Numbered from the stretch's first letter, positions 1 to 9,049 are shown. The stretch is 64,000 bases of DNA from Billgrantia antri (GCF_019430905.1 NZ_JAHYCA010000001.1:481095-545094), one strand, 5' to 3'. Notes: generated by a model from the sequence alone, not told the origin. Program-made: numbers and translations.

Positions 1-2
1 TC

Positions 3-1052
3 TACGACCTCTACATCATCAACGACTATGCCTTCCGCCCTGAAGCCGTGCACATTGCCGCCTGGATCCGCTTCGGCCTGATGACACCCTTGGCTCTCGC
101 AGTGTTTTACTGCATACGCCGCGGGCTACCGTCGCTCCTGCGCGAGGCGGCGATGGCGGCCACCATCGTCGTGGCCATGCTGCTCTCCAACGTGATCTTC
201 TTCCTGTCCAAGTCCCCCTATTCGTTTCTCGATACCTTCTCGTTCGGGTTGATCCTGCTGGTCGGCAATATCGTGCTTTCGCTGCGTTTCGCCTTTGCTG
301 TCGGCTCGTCGCTGTTCTGCGCTCTGATCGTGGCTACGTTCGTGGTGACCTACGAGCCCATGCCAACGGAAGTGAAGATCAATACCCTCGTCGTCTTTAC
401 CTCAAGTGCGCTGTTTACATTAGTGGCCAACTTCCGCCTGGAAGCCAGCGAGCGGCAGTCCTATCTGCTGCTCCTGCGCGAGCAGTTACGCAACCAGGCC
501 GCCCGGAAGGACAACCAGGTCTTGGCCAAGATATCGATTACCGATCCCTTGACCGGGGTCGCCAACCGACGCCATTTCGACACCATGCTGGAACAGCGCT
601 GGGACGAAGCCATCGCCGAGAGAACAATGCTCGGCATGCTGGTCATCGATATCGACTATTTCAAGCATTACAACGACCATTATGGCCACTTGAAGGGAGA
701 CGCCTGCCTGCGCCAGGTTGCCCAGGAGATACAGAACCATATCCGCCAGGAGGATGATCTGGTGGTGCGTTATGGTGGCGAAGAATTCGTCGTGCTGCTG
801 CCCAACGCCTCGGCTTCCTCGGCGATGCGCGCTGCCCAGCGCATCCGGCAAGGCATCGAGGCACTCGCCATTCCCCAGGCTGGCCCCGGGGTGATTACCG
901 TCAGCGTCGGCGCAGCGGCCGTGCAACCCTCCGAAACCATGGATCCCACCATACTGCTCTCGATCGCCGACGAAGCGCTCTTCCAAGCCAAGCGGGCAGG
1001 GCGCAACCGCAGCGTACTGGCGCCGCTACAGGATGGCCCGCTGCCCGCATAA
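3..1052 (+). CDS. membrane diguanylate cyclase (GGDEF), 5' end outside window
   Basis: Makes the second messenger c-di-GMP from GTP at the inner membrane. The reading frame is open to the first base, so the true start lies upstream; the GTG at 48 is probably internal. About five hydrophobic helices fill the visible N-terminal half, followed by a short charged linker and a full GGDEF domain starting near the DPLTG motif at about 541. The catalytic signature is GGEEF (bases 774-788), a competent variant. The inhibitory RxxD motif that normally lies five residues before the signature is displaced: the Arg sits one residue too early and Gln occupies its place. The membrane part is not a sensor type I can name. 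Confidence in enzyme class is high. Confidence 0.9.
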   Translation, partial: YDLYIINDYAFRPEAVHIAAWIRFGLMTPLALAVFYCIRRGLPSLLREAAMAATIVVAMLLSNVIFFLSKSPYSFLDTFSFGLILLVGNIVLSLRFAFAVGSSLFCALIVATFVVTYEPMPTEVKINTLVVFTSSALFTLVANFRLEASERQSYLLLLREQLRNQAARKDNQVLAKISITDPLTGVANRRHFDTMLEQRWDEAIAERTMLGMLVIDIDYFKHYNDHYGHLKGDACLRQVAQEIQNHIRQEDDLVVRYGGEEFVVLLPNASASSAMRAAQRIRQGIEALAIPQAGPGVITVSVGAAAVQPSETMDPTILLSIADEALFQAKRAGRNRSVLAPLQDGPLPA

Positions 1053-1117
1053 GCCATCGTGGGCCCGACGATACGACTAAGACCCAGCCGGTACGCCAAG
1101 TCGGCACCCGGCACGCC

Positions 1118-1885
1118 TCACAGTACGTACATGCGCAGTGGCATCCACAAGCCCATGCCGATCATGATCAGGTTCTCGGTCAGCGAGACGAACCCCAGCG
1201 GAACCTGGCTGTCGCCGCCCACGCAGGCGCACTTGAGTTCACGCTTGTCGATATAGACCGCCTTGAACACCGAGACGGCGCCCACCGTGCCGATGAACAA
1301 CGCCACGGGCGCGGCCAGCCACACCAGGGCACCGGCCAGCATCAGGATGCCGGCCAGCGTCTCGGCATAAGGGTAGACGTAGCCGTAGCGCACCTGGCGC
1401 TGGGCCAGCAGGTCATAATTGAGGAACATGGTGCTGAAGCTCTCCACGTCCTTGAGCTTCTGCAGCCCCAGCAGGGTCATGGCGATGGCCACGAAGTACT
1501 CCGGCATCCTCGCGCTCACCAGCGAACCGGTCGCGGTCCAACTGACGGCCAACCCCATCAGCAGCGCCGTGGCAAACAGCGCGATCACCGGCTGGTAGGT
1601 GGTTTCGTCCTCGCCCGGCAAATCCTTGCCGAAATACTCACGCAGCTCGTCGTAGCCGCCGATGCGCTGACCGTCGATGAAGGCCTGAGGCGTCGTATCG
1701 ACGTCGTGCTTCTGCTTGAACTCCTCGGTCTCCTCCCGCGTGGTCAGGTGATGGTCCTCCACCGCGAAGCCCTTGCGCTCCAGCAGGTCCTTGCTCTTGA
1801 GGCCGAAGGGGCACAGGTGCTCCTCCATCACCATGCGGTAGAGCTGGGCGTGCTTGCCCTGTTCTGCCGTCTGTCCTTGTGCCAT
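1118..1885 (-). CDS. glutaredoxin-MauE/DoxX-like membrane fusion protein
   Basis: A thioredoxin-fold domain (residues about 10-90) is fused to a membrane domain of four or so helices resembling MauE/DoxX redox-associated proteins. The glutaredoxin part keeps the cis-Pro loop (TTPQAFIDG) and the following GGYDEL, but its active site reads CPFG (residues 25-28), giving one cysteine instead of CPYC. A CxC pair (CAC) lies near the C-terminus, in or beside the last membrane helices. The start at 1885 was chosen because AAGGAGAG sits just upstream; a start 24 bases earlier lacks such a site. MauE proteins in other bacteria help disulfide formation in methylamine dehydrogenase, but no mau genes are nearby, so the role here is unknown; thiol transfer across the membrane is an inference. 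Confidence 0.8.
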   Translation of the reverse strand: MAQGQTAEQGKHAQLYRMVMEEHLCPFGLKSKDLLERKGFAVEDHHLTTREETEEFKQKHDVDTTPQAFIDGQRIGGYDELREYFGKDLPGEDETTYQPVIALFATALLMGLAVSWTATGSLVSARMPEYFVAIAMTLLGLQKLKDVESFSTMFLNYDLLAQRQVRYGYVYPYAETLAGILMLAGALVWLAAPVALFIGTVGAVSVFKAVYIDKRELKCACVGGDSQVPLGFVSLTENLIMIGMGLWMPLRMYVL

Positions 1886-1938
1886 GACATCTCTCCTTGG
1901 GTCATGCATTCACCCCAAGGGTAGTCAATTGACCTTTA

Positions 1939-2781
1939 TCAGCGAATCCCCGCCCTGAGGAACGACTGCACGAACTGGCGCTGGAAGAGCAGGAAGGCGA
2001 CCAGCAGCGGGGCGATGCTGAGCAGGGTGGCGGCGCTGACGGTGGCCCAGTTGACGCCGGTTTCCGGCGCCGAAAAGATGCCCAGTCCCACGGTCAGCGG
2101 GCGGCTGTCCACCGAGTTGGTGACCACCAGCGGCCACAGGAAGTTGTTCCAGTGGTGGCTGATCGAGACCAGGCCGTAGGCCAGGTAGGTGGGCTTGGCC
2201 AGCGGCACGTAGACCTTGAGCAGGATCGCCATCCAACCGCAGCCCTCGACCCTGGCAGCCTCCTCCAGCTCACGGGGGATGGTCTTGAAGGTCTGGCGCA
2301 GCAGGAAGATGCCGAAGGCGCTGGCAACGTACGGCAGCCCGATGCCGGTGATGGTGTCGACCAGTCCCAGACCGCTGGCGATGCGGTAGTTCTCGACGAT
2401 CAGCACCTCGGGAAAGACGAACAGCTGGATCAGCACCAGCATGAACAGCACGTCGCGGCCGGGAACGGGAAAGCGGGCGAAGGCGAAGCCCGCCAGGGTG
2501 CAGACCACGAACTGTGCCAGCACCACCCCGGTCACCAGCAGGAAGGTGTTGAGGTAGTAGCGGGCGAACGGCGCCTGGACCCAGGCGTCGGAAAAGTTGT
2601 CCAGCGTCAGCGGCGCGAGCAGGTCGAAGCGCACCATGTAGGCCGGCGGGTGGAAGGCGGCCCAGACCGCATAGACGAGCGGAAAGATCCAGACGATCGC
2701 CAGTAGCCAGGCCGCCGTCGTCTCCAGGCTAGGCACTCGCCAGGCAAGGCGTCCGCGATGAGTGCTGATGGCTTGGTTCAT
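1939..2781 (-). CDS. carbohydrate ABC transporter permease, MalG/UgpE type
   Basis: Inner-membrane permease of a CUT1-type ABC importer, 280 residues with about six helices. The cytoplasmic EAA loop that docks on the ATPase is visible (EAARVEGCGWMAILLKV). It is the last gene of the four-gene operon: its ATG overlaps the TGA of the preceding permease (ATGA at 2781-2778), so the two are translationally coupled. The best general match is the sugar or glycerol-phosphate permease group; the substrate cannot be read from the sequence. Confidence 0.88.
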   Translation of the reverse strand: MNQAISTHRGRLAWRVPSLETTAAWLLAIVWIFPLVYAVWAAFHPPAYMVRFDLLAPLTLDNFSDAWVQAPFARYYLNTFLLVTGVVLAQFVVCTLAGFAFARFPVPGRDVLFMLVLIQLFVFPEVLIVENYRIASGLGLVDTITGIGLPYVASAFGIFLLRQTFKTIPRELEEAARVEGCGWMAILLKVYVPLAKPTYLAYGLVSISHHWNNFLWPLVVTNSVDSRPLTVGLGIFSAPETGVNWATVSAATLLSIAPLLVAFLLFQRQFVQSFLRAGIR

Positions 2782-3665
2782 TGATAGTGCGTCCTGCGGT
2801 CGAGCACGGTGAACTTGAGCGTGGCCACCACCGCCAGCACCAGCAGGATCACCACGGTGATGGTGGCGGCGTAGGTGCGGTCGAAGAACGAGAAGGCGTT
2901 TTCGTAGACGTAGTAGAGCAGCAGGTTGGTGGCGTTGTTGGGCCCGCCCTTGGTCAGGATGAACAGGTGATCGACCACCCGCACCGCATTGATCAGCGCG
3001 TTGATCAGCACGAACAGCGTGGTCGGCATCAGCAGCGGGAAGGTCACCCGCCAGAAGAAGCTCCAGCGGCTGGTACCCTCCAGGTCCGAGGCTTCCTTGA
3101 GTTCCGGCGGAATGCTCTGCAGCGCCGCCAGGTAGAAGATCATGAAGAAGCCGGCCTCCTTCCACACCGTCATCACGATCACCGAGGTCAGCGCAACACC
3201 GGGATCGCCCAGCCAGTTGACACCCGAAAGCCCCAGCGCTCCGAGCAGCTTGTTGAACAGGCCGATCTGCGGGGCATAGAAGAACATCCAGATATTCGCC
3301 GCGGCGATCATCGGCAGGATGGTCGGCGTAAAGTAGGCCATGCGTACCAGGCCGCGCCCCGGCAGGCGGGCGTTGACGAACAGCGCCATGCCCAGCGCCA
3401 GGGCGATGGAAGTGGGAATGGTGCCCAGTGCATAGAGCAGATTGTTGCGCGCCACTTTCCAGAATGTGGCGTCCTCGACCAGCATGGCGTAGTTCTCGAG
3501 CCCGACGAATTCAGGCGGCGCACCGCGAAAGCCGGGAAGGAAGAAGCTATTGATCAGCGTGGCCACGGTGGGCAGGTAGGCAAAGGTGCCGAGCAGCACC
3601 GCCGCCGGCAGCAGCAATAGCGCGCCATAGATCTGCATGCGTCTGTCGGCGTTGTGGATCAGCAT
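2778..3665 (-). CDS. carbohydrate ABC transporter permease, MalF/UgpA type
   Basis: First permease subunit of the CUT1-type importer, 295 residues from the chosen start. It has six predicted helices and the EAA loop EASDLEGTSRWSFFWRVTFP in the second half. An upstream in-frame ATG at 3764 would add 33 residues lying inside the palindromic repeat, so I prefer the start at 3665 (MLIHNADRR). The upstream Shine-Dalgarno is weak (GCAGGGGC). The gene is separated from the binding-protein gene by 187 bases that are mostly filled by the palindrome at 3724-3841, and it overlaps the next permease by four bases. Confidence 0.87.
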   Translation of the reverse strand: MLIHNADRRMQIYGALLLLPAAVLLGTFAYLPTVATLINSFFLPGFRGAPPEFVGLENYAMLVEDATFWKVARNNLLYALGTIPTSIALALGMALFVNARLPGRGLVRMAYFTPTILPMIAAANIWMFFYAPQIGLFNKLLGALGLSGVNWLGDPGVALTSVIVMTVWKEAGFFMIFYLAALQSIPPELKEASDLEGTSRWSFFWRVTFPLLMPTTLFVLINALINAVRVVDHLFILTKGGPNNATNLLLYYVYENAFSFFDRTYAATITVVILLVLAVVATLKFTVLDRRTHYQ

Positions 3666-3723
3666 GGCTTGCCCCTGCTTCCCTTTGCCTCTCTTTGTTG
3701 AGTCCACGAAAGGAAGCGCTGCA

Positions 3724-3841
3724 CAAATAGGCGAGCGAGATGAAGCGCAAGGCGCACGGAGCACAGGAACCGGAGCCTATGGGGTATAGGTGAGGATTCC
3801 GAGCACCGCGCAACGCCGCGATTCGCTCGCGCAGCCATTTG
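3724..3841. repeat. long imperfect palindrome (REP/BIME-like), copy A
   Basis: Nested complementary arms are visible: CAAAT (3724-3728) with ATTTG (3837-3841), GCGAGCGA (3731-3738) with TCGCTCGC (3823-3830), inner GGAA/TTCC, and the apex CCTAT-GGGGT-ATAGG around 3777-3790. It lies between the binding-protein gene and the first permease gene of the ABC operon. Its layout resembles the element at 33603-33703. Such elements often act as transcript stabilisers or partial terminators after highly expressed binding-protein genes; that role is inferred. Confidence 0.7.
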
Positions 3842-3852
3842 TCAGTGTTTCC

Positions 3853-5172
3853 TCAACGTGAACGCGCGTAGCGGCGCAAGGCAGCATCGGCCTCCGCCTG
3901 GGCCTGCTTGAGCGCCTCCTCCGGCGACATCTGGCCGGTCAGCGCCGCCTGCACGGCATTGTCCAACGCCCGGCGTACGCGTCCGCCCTGGTAGGTGGCC
4001 AGCTCCGCGGTGGCGTGCTCGAGCTGGTCGCGGGCCACCGCCGCCGGCGGGAACTCCTCGACGTAGTTGCGCAGCGCCTCGGTCTCGTAGGCCGCCGGGC
4101 TCACGCCCATGTAGCCGGTCTCGATCGACCAGGCCGCGGCGCGCTCAGGATCGGTCATCCAGCGGATAAAGGTCATCGCGGCGTGCAGCTCCTCCTCGCT
4201 GGCGCCCTTGAACAGATAGAAGTTGCCACCGCCGGTGGGGCTGCCGCGCTGTTCCTTCATCGGCAGCATGGCCACGCCGAAGTCGAAGGAAGCCTCATTG
4301 CGTACTGCGGTCAGGTTGCCGGTGCTGTGCCACATCATGGCGGTCGACTCTTCGAGGAAGTTCTGGCGCAGGGTGCCCCACTCGATGGCGCCATCGGGCA
4401 TCGCTTCGTGCTCCTCGGCCAGCGAGACCCAGTACTCCAGCGCCTCGATGGCGGCCGGATCGTCGAAGTAGACCTCGGTACCCTCTTCGTTCATCAGCCG
4501 GTGGCCGTTCTGGAAGGCGAAGGCTTGGAACATCCAGTAGGGATAGCCGGTCGAGGGCACCATCACGCCCCACTGCTCGCCGCCGCTGGCCTCACGCACC
4601 GCGGCAGCCATCTCGGCCATCTCCTCCCAGGTCTCGGGCGGCGTTTCGGGGTCGAGCCCGGCCGCCTCGAAGGCGTCCTTGTTCCAGTAGAGCACGATGG
4701 TCGAGCGCTGGAAGGGAATGCCGTAGGTCTGGCCGTCGATCCGCCCGTTCTCCATCAGCCCCGGATAAAAACTGTCGAGCCACTCACGCTCCTCGTCGGT
4801 CTCGATGACCTCGTCGAAGGCGATGATGGCGTCCTGTTCCAGCAGGTCGAACAAGTCGATGGAGAACAGCACCGAAAGCTGCGGCGCCTCACCCGCCTCG
4901 ATCGCCGACATCGCCCGCACCCGGGTGTCGTCGTAGTTGCCGGCGTAGATGGCATTCACCGAAATGTCCGGGTGCTCGTTCTCGAACTCGGCCACCAGGC
5001 CGTCGATGACATCGGTCAAGGCACCACCCACGGCGACCGGGTAGTACATGGTCAGTTCGGTCTGCGCCTGGGCATTCAACGAGCCGGCTGCTAGTAGACC
5101 GGCTACGGTCGCTGCCCCCACTCGATTGGCCTTGGAAAGCTTGCCGAGTACCAAAGAGAAGCGTGCGTTCAT
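3853..5172 (-). CDS. extracellular solute-binding protein, carbohydrate type (family 1)
   Basis: Periplasmic ligand-binding protein of the ABC importer, 439 residues, in the usual range for the UgpB/MalE-like family 1. It has a long N-terminal signal peptide ending near AQAQT, and a first strand LTMYYPVAVGG followed by an helix ending EFENEHPDI, typical of the family. The ATG overlaps the TGA of the ATPase gene upstream (ATGA at 5172-5169) and has AGGAG in front. The C-terminal end is Ala/Glu-rich and probably helical. UgpB-like glycerol-phosphate or sugar binding is possible; there is not enough to decide. Confidence 0.88.
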   Translation of the reverse strand: MNARFSLVLGKLSKANRVGAATVAGLLAAGSLNAQAQTELTMYYPVAVGGALTDVIDGLVAEFENEHPDISVNAIYAGNYDDTRVRAMSAIEAGEAPQLSVLFSIDLFDLLEQDAIIAFDEVIETDEEREWLDSFYPGLMENGRIDGQTYGIPFQRSTIVLYWNKDAFEAAGLDPETPPETWEEMAEMAAAVREASGGEQWGVMVPSTGYPYWMFQAFAFQNGHRLMNEEGTEVYFDDPAAIEALEYWVSLAEEHEAMPDGAIEWGTLRQNFLEESTAMMWHSTGNLTAVRNEASFDFGVAMLPMKEQRGSPTGGGNFYLFKGASEEELHAAMTFIRWMTDPERAAAWSIETGYMGVSPAAYETEALRNYVEEFPPAAVARDQLEHATAELATYQGGRVRRALDNAVQAALTGQMSPEEALKQAQAEADAALRRYARSR

Positions 5173-6497
5173 CGGTTCACTCCTGAAGAGTCGTTCCCTG
5201 CATGGTTGGATGAGGCCCGGGCCTCGCCGTCTTGCACTGCCGTGGCTGCCGTCGCCCTGGCCCCGCCCGACGCAAAGCGATGGCGACCCGAAGGTGCGGC
5301 AAGGTCATGCCCTGTGATCGCCAGCCTCCGGCCGCTGCCCGCATCGAAGAAGTGCGCCGCCTCGTGCCGCCACTGCAGGCAACAGGCAGAGCCGACCGCC
5401 AACTCCGGCCTGCCTTCGAGTCGTGCGCGCAGCCGCTGGCCGCCGACCTTTAGGCTCACGATACTGTCAGCCCCCAGGTACTCGGTATCGATCACCTCGG
5501 CGGGTACGCCGGGGGCGTCGGCCGGCAGCAGGCGAATATCCTCGGGGCGGACGCCGAGCCAGTGGCCCTTGGCCTCGTGCGCCGCCACGCTGCAGTGAGG
5601 CTCGCCGTCGATCACCGCCCCGTCGGCGGCAGCGGCGAGCGTCACCAGGTTCATCGCCGGGCTGCCGATGAAGCCGGCGGCGAACGCCGTCGCCGGGCGG
5701 TCGTAGAGTTCGTCTGGCGTGCCGTCCTGCACGATGCCGCCGTCCTGCATCAGGATCACCCGGTCGCCCATGCTCATCGCCTCGACCTGATCGTGGGTGA
5801 CGTAGATCACCGTCATGCCCAGGCGCTGCTGCAGCGCCTTGATCTCGCGGCGCATCTCGCCACGCAGTCGGGCGTCGAGATTCGAGAGAGGCTCGTCCAT
5901 CAGGCAGATGGGATGTTCGGAGATGATCGCCCGGGCCAGGGCGACCCGCTGGCGCTGGCCGCCGGAGAGCTGGGCAGGTTTGCGCTCCAGGTAGGCCTCT
6001 AGGTCGACCAGTTGGGCGACGCGTGCCAGCCGCTCACGGCGCTCGGCCTTGGGCACCTTGCGGCTGCGCAGGCCGAAGACGATGTTGTCGGCCACGCTCA
6101 AGTGGGGAAACAGCGCGTAGGACTGAAACACCATGCTGATGCCCCGGTCGCCCGGCGGCAGATGGGTGACGTCGCGCTCGCCGATATGAATGCGCCCGGC
6201 ACTGGCCTGCTCGAGGCCGGCGATCATGCGCAACGTGGTCGACTTGCCGCAGCCCGAAGGGCCGAGCAGGATGACGAACTCCCCTGGCGTCACGTCGAAG
6301 CCGATGGCGTCGACGGCCACCGTGTCGCCCCACTGCTTGCTCACGGCCTCGAGCCGGATGCGCTGGCGCTCCCTCGAACCCCTCTGTTGGCCTGCTGGCT
6401 GGTGCCGCAGGCTCGGCTCCGGGGACTGGCCCTGGTTGTTGTTGTCTGGATTCATGCTGCGTCCGCGTTGCCGGTTAAGGCATGGCATGGCTGTCAT
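5169..6497 (-). CDS. ABC transporter ATP-binding protein, UgpC/MalK/MsmK type
   Basis: Energy-coupling subunit of the CUT1 importer. Walker A GPSGCGKST, signature LSGGQRQR, Walker B CLMDEP and the H-loop YVTHD are all intact, followed by a C-terminal regulatory TOBE region (GVRPEDI). The start is uncertain: ATG at 6497 has GGGAGAG five bases upstream, while ATG at 6455 gives a protein 14 residues shorter with a poor ribosome site. Either way the N-terminus carries about 35-50 low-complexity residues before the ABC fold, and the C-terminus has an unusual Ala-rich tail of about 45 residues. It is the first gene of the operon, an uncommon order since binding protein or permease often leads. Confidence 0.9.
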   Translation of the reverse strand: MTAMPCLNRQRGRSMNPDNNNQGQSPEPSLRHQPAGQQRGSRERQRIRLEAVSKQWGDTVAVDAIGFDVTPGEFVILLGPSGCGKSTTLRMIAGLEQASAGRIHIGERDVTHLPPGDRGISMVFQSYALFPHLSVADNIVFGLRSRKVPKAERRERLARVAQLVDLEAYLERKPAQLSGGQRQRVALARAIISEHPICLMDEPLSNLDARLRGEMRREIKALQQRLGMTVIYVTHDQVEAMSMGDRVILMQDGGIVQDGTPDELYDRPATAFAAGFIGSPAMNLVTLAAAADGAVIDGEPHCSVAAHEAKGHWLGVRPEDIRLLPADAPGVPAEVIDTEYLGADSIVSLKVGGQRLRARLEGRPELAVGSACCLQWRHEAAHFFDAGSGRRLAITGHDLAAPSGRHRFASGGARATAATAVQDGEARASSNHAGNDSSGVNR

Positions 6498-6620
6498 CGA
6501 CTCTCCCGAACTCAGCGTAGCCGCAAATTCGACGATGTGCGGCCCATCCTGGCGTCTTCCGGTGACGGCGCAGTGACAAAATGGAGACAGAACGGTAACA
6601 ATCGGCCGCTCAGCCGAGCA

Positions 6621-6629
6621 TGCTAGAAT
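6621..6629 (+). promoter_or_regulatory. extended -10 promoter element for the GNAT-nitrilase gene
   Basis: TGCTAGAAT matches an extended -10 (TG-N-TAnAAT), 32 bases before the ATG at 6661. No convincing -35 is visible at 16-18 bases. The same motif type occurs before the amino acid ABC operon at 17396. Confidence 0.5.
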
Positions 6630-6660
6630 GCGGGCTTCACCCTGATCAGGACCGAGCGCA

Positions 6661-8232
6661 ATGTCCCTAGACGACCTGCACCTCAATCTCCGCAACCTGA
6701 CGCAGGACGATTACCCGCAGCTCAAGCAGCTGATGGATGCCGTCTACGACGACATCGGCGGTGCCTGGCCGCAGCACTCCATCGACCGGCTGATTCAGGA
6801 ATTCCCCGATGGCCAGATCGCCATCGAGGACGACGAGCGGCTGGTGGGCGTGGCGCTCACCGTACGGGTCGACTACGACGAGTTCTCCAACCCGCACCAG
6901 TACGACGATCTGGTGGGCAATCGCGAGATCATCCTCAACGACCCGGAAGGCGACGCCATGTACGGGCTGGACGTGCTGATCCACCCCGACTATCGCGGCT
7001 ACCGCCTGGGCCGGCGCCTCTACGAGGCGCGCAAGGAACTGTGCCGCTCGCTCAATCTGCGAGCGATCCTGGCCGGGGGGCGTATCCCCAATTACCACGC
7101 GCATGCCGGGGAGCTCTCGCCCACGGAGTACATCGAACGGGTGGCGCGCAAGGAGATTCACGACCCGATCCTCTCCTTCCAGCTCGCCAACGACTTCCAG
7201 GTCAAGCGGCTGCTGCGCAAGTACTTGCCCGAGGACGAAAAATCCCAGGGCTTCGCCACCCTGCTGGAGTGGAACAACATTCTCTACGAGCCCGCCGATC
7301 GGGTGCTGGAGAACCGTCCGACCCAGGTGCGCGTGGGGGCGGTCCAGTGGCAGATGCGCGAGTGCGCCTCGGTGGAATCGGTGCTGCAGCAGGTGGAGTA
7401 CTTCGTCGACGCCATCTCCAGCTACCAGAGTGACTTCGCCGTCTTTCCCGAGCTGTTCAACGCGCCCTTGATGGGGTTGCAGGACCGCGCCACCCAGCAG
7501 GACCAGCTCGCCGCCATCCGCTACCTGGCCGGCTTCACCGAGCAGTTCAAGACCGAGATGTCGCGCATGGCGGTCTCCTACAACATCAATATCGTCGCCG
7601 GCTCGATGATCGAAGTGGGCGAGGACGACCGGCTCTACAACGTCAGCTACCTGTGCCACCGCGACGGCGACGTCGAACAACAGTCGAAGCTGCACATCAC
7701 GCCCCAGGAGCGCCGCGAGTGGGTGATCGAGGGCGGCGACGAGCTGCGCGTGTTCGACACCGACGCCGGGCGCGTCGGCATCCTGATCTGCTACGACGTG
7801 GAGTTTCCCGAGCTCGGCCGGCTGCTGGCCGACCAGGACATGGACATCCTCTTCGTGCCGTTCTGGACCGACACCAAGAACGGCTACCTGCGGGTACGCC
7901 ACTGTGCCCAGGCGCGGGCCATCGAGAACGAATGCTACGTGGTGCTGTGCGGCAGCGTGGGCAACGTGCCGTCGATCCGCAACCTGGACATCCAGTACGC
8001 CCAGTCGTCGGTATTCACGCCCTCGGACTTCGCCTTCCCCCACGACGCGGTGCTCTCCGAGACCACGCCCAACACCGAGATGGTGATCTTCTCCGACCTA
8101 GACCTCACCCGGCTCACCGTGGTGCGCGCCGAGGGCTCGGTGACCAACCTCAAGGACCGGCGCAAGGATCTGTTCGACCTGCGCTGGCGCGATTGGTCGT
8201 GGAAATCGGGGGCACGGCAGGAAGAGAGCTGA
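6661..8232 (+). CDS. GNAT acetyltransferase-carbon-nitrogen hydrolase (nitrilase superfamily) fusion
   Basis: Two domains in one 523-residue chain. Residues about 8-200 form a GNAT fold with an acetyl-CoA loop RGYRLGRR; residues about 222-505 form a nitrilase-superfamily hydrolase. The catalytic triad is readable: Glu264 (VFPELF), Lys343 (SKLHI) and Cys377 (LICYDVEFPE). Members hydrolyse amides or nitriles, or deaminate amino-acid amides; the fused GNAT part suggests acylation coupled to hydrolysis, but no substrate is known to me. MtfA follows four bases after the stop, implying co-transcription. Confidence is high for architecture, low for reaction. Confidence 0.88.
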   Translation: MSLDDLHLNLRNLTQDDYPQLKQLMDAVYDDIGGAWPQHSIDRLIQEFPDGQIAIEDDERLVGVALTVRVDYDEFSNPHQYDDLVGNREIILNDPEGDAMYGLDVLIHPDYRGYRLGRRLYEARKELCRSLNLRAILAGGRIPNYHAHAGELSPTEYIERVARKEIHDPILSFQLANDFQVKRLLRKYLPEDEKSQGFATLLEWNNILYEPADRVLENRPTQVRVGAVQWQMRECASVESVLQQVEYFVDAISSYQSDFAVFPELFNAPLMGLQDRATQQDQLAAIRYLAGFTEQFKTEMSRMAVSYNINIVAGSMIEVGEDDRLYNVSYLCHRDGDVEQQSKLHITPQERREWVIEGGDELRVFDTDAGRVGILICYDVEFPELGRLLADQDMDILFVPFWTDTKNGYLRVRHCAQARAIENECYVVLCGSVGNVPSIRNLDIQYAQSSVFTPSDFAFPHDAVLSETTPNTEMVIFSDLDLTRLTVVRAEGSVTNLKDRRKDLFDLRWRDWSWKSGARQEES

Positions 8233-8236
8233 AGCC

Positions 8237-9049
8237 ATGTTTGGTCGCCTGCGCCGCTGGCGGGCCGAGCGCTTCGAGACCCGCCACCCGTTACCCGCTA
8301 ACGCCTGGGCCGAGGCCCGCGCGCGCCTGCCGCTGCTGACCTGCCTCGGCAGCGACGAGGCCGAGCGTCTGGGGCGGCGCGCGTGGCGCTTCGTGCATGC
8401 CAAGCGGCTGAGCCTGCACCCCGAGCTGGCTTCGAGCACGCCCTTCGATGAACCCGCCCAACTGGCCCTCGCGGCCCAGGCCTGCCTGCTGACGCTGGGC
8501 TGGTCGGATGACGATCACGACGAGGCGTACAGCGGTTTTCACGAGATCCTGATCCTGCCCGAGGCCTTCCACCGCCAGGTGGAGGAGATGGATGAATTCG
8601 GCGTAATGCACGCCTATGAGGACGAGCGAGCGGGGGAGACCTCGCATCAAGGCCCGGTGGTGGTGGCCTTTCCCGACCTGATGGAGAGCGGCGACTTCAG
8701 CGGCTTCAACGTAGTGATCCACGAACTTGCCCACAAGCTCGACATGGGCAACTCGCTCGATGTCGACGGTTTCCCCCCGCTGCCGCGCGATATCAACCCA
8801 AAGGAGTGGCACCGCATCTTCACCGCGGTATGGGACGACCTGCAGGCGCACCTCGAACGTGGCGAAGCGCCGCCCATCGACGACTACGCCGCCACCCACC
8901 CCGGCGAGTGCTTCGCGGTCTGCTGCGAGCACTTCTTCACCGCCCCCGACGTGCTCGTTGGCGCCTATCCCGAGCTGTACGACCTGCTCAGGCGCTATTT
9001 TCGTCAGGACCCGCTAGGCCGCCTGCCCGACGCCACCGCCGATGCTTGA
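8237..9049 (+). CDS. mtfA: zinc-dependent peptidase, MtfA family
   Basis: 270 residues, the normal MtfA length. The metallopeptidase motif HELAH (His162-Glu163-His166) is intact, and the downstream ECFAVCCEHFF region supplies the third ligand Glu expected for the family. In E. coli MtfA binds the Mlc repressor and has aminopeptidase activity, affecting ptsG; whether that link exists here is unknown. The gene starts four bases after the nitrilase fusion stop, so it probably shares its promoter. The ribosome site is weak, in keeping with coupling. Confidence 0.88.
   Translation: MFGRLRRWRAERFETRHPLPANAWAEARARLPLLTCLGSDEAERLGRRAWRFVHAKRLSLHPELASSTPFDEPAQLALAAQACLLTLGWSDDDHDEAYSGFHEILILPEAFHRQVEEMDEFGVMHAYEDERAGETSHQGPVVVAFPDLMESGDFSGFNVVIHELAHKLDMGNSLDVDGFPPLPRDINPKEWHRIFTAVWDDLQAHLERGEAPPIDDYAATHPGECFAVCCEHFFTAPDVLVGAYPELYDLLRRYFRQDPLGRLPDATADA

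Noticed and set aside
1118..1885. Methylamine dehydrogenase maturation operon
   Set aside because: No mauA, mauB or mauD genes are adjacent; only the MauE-like domain is present.
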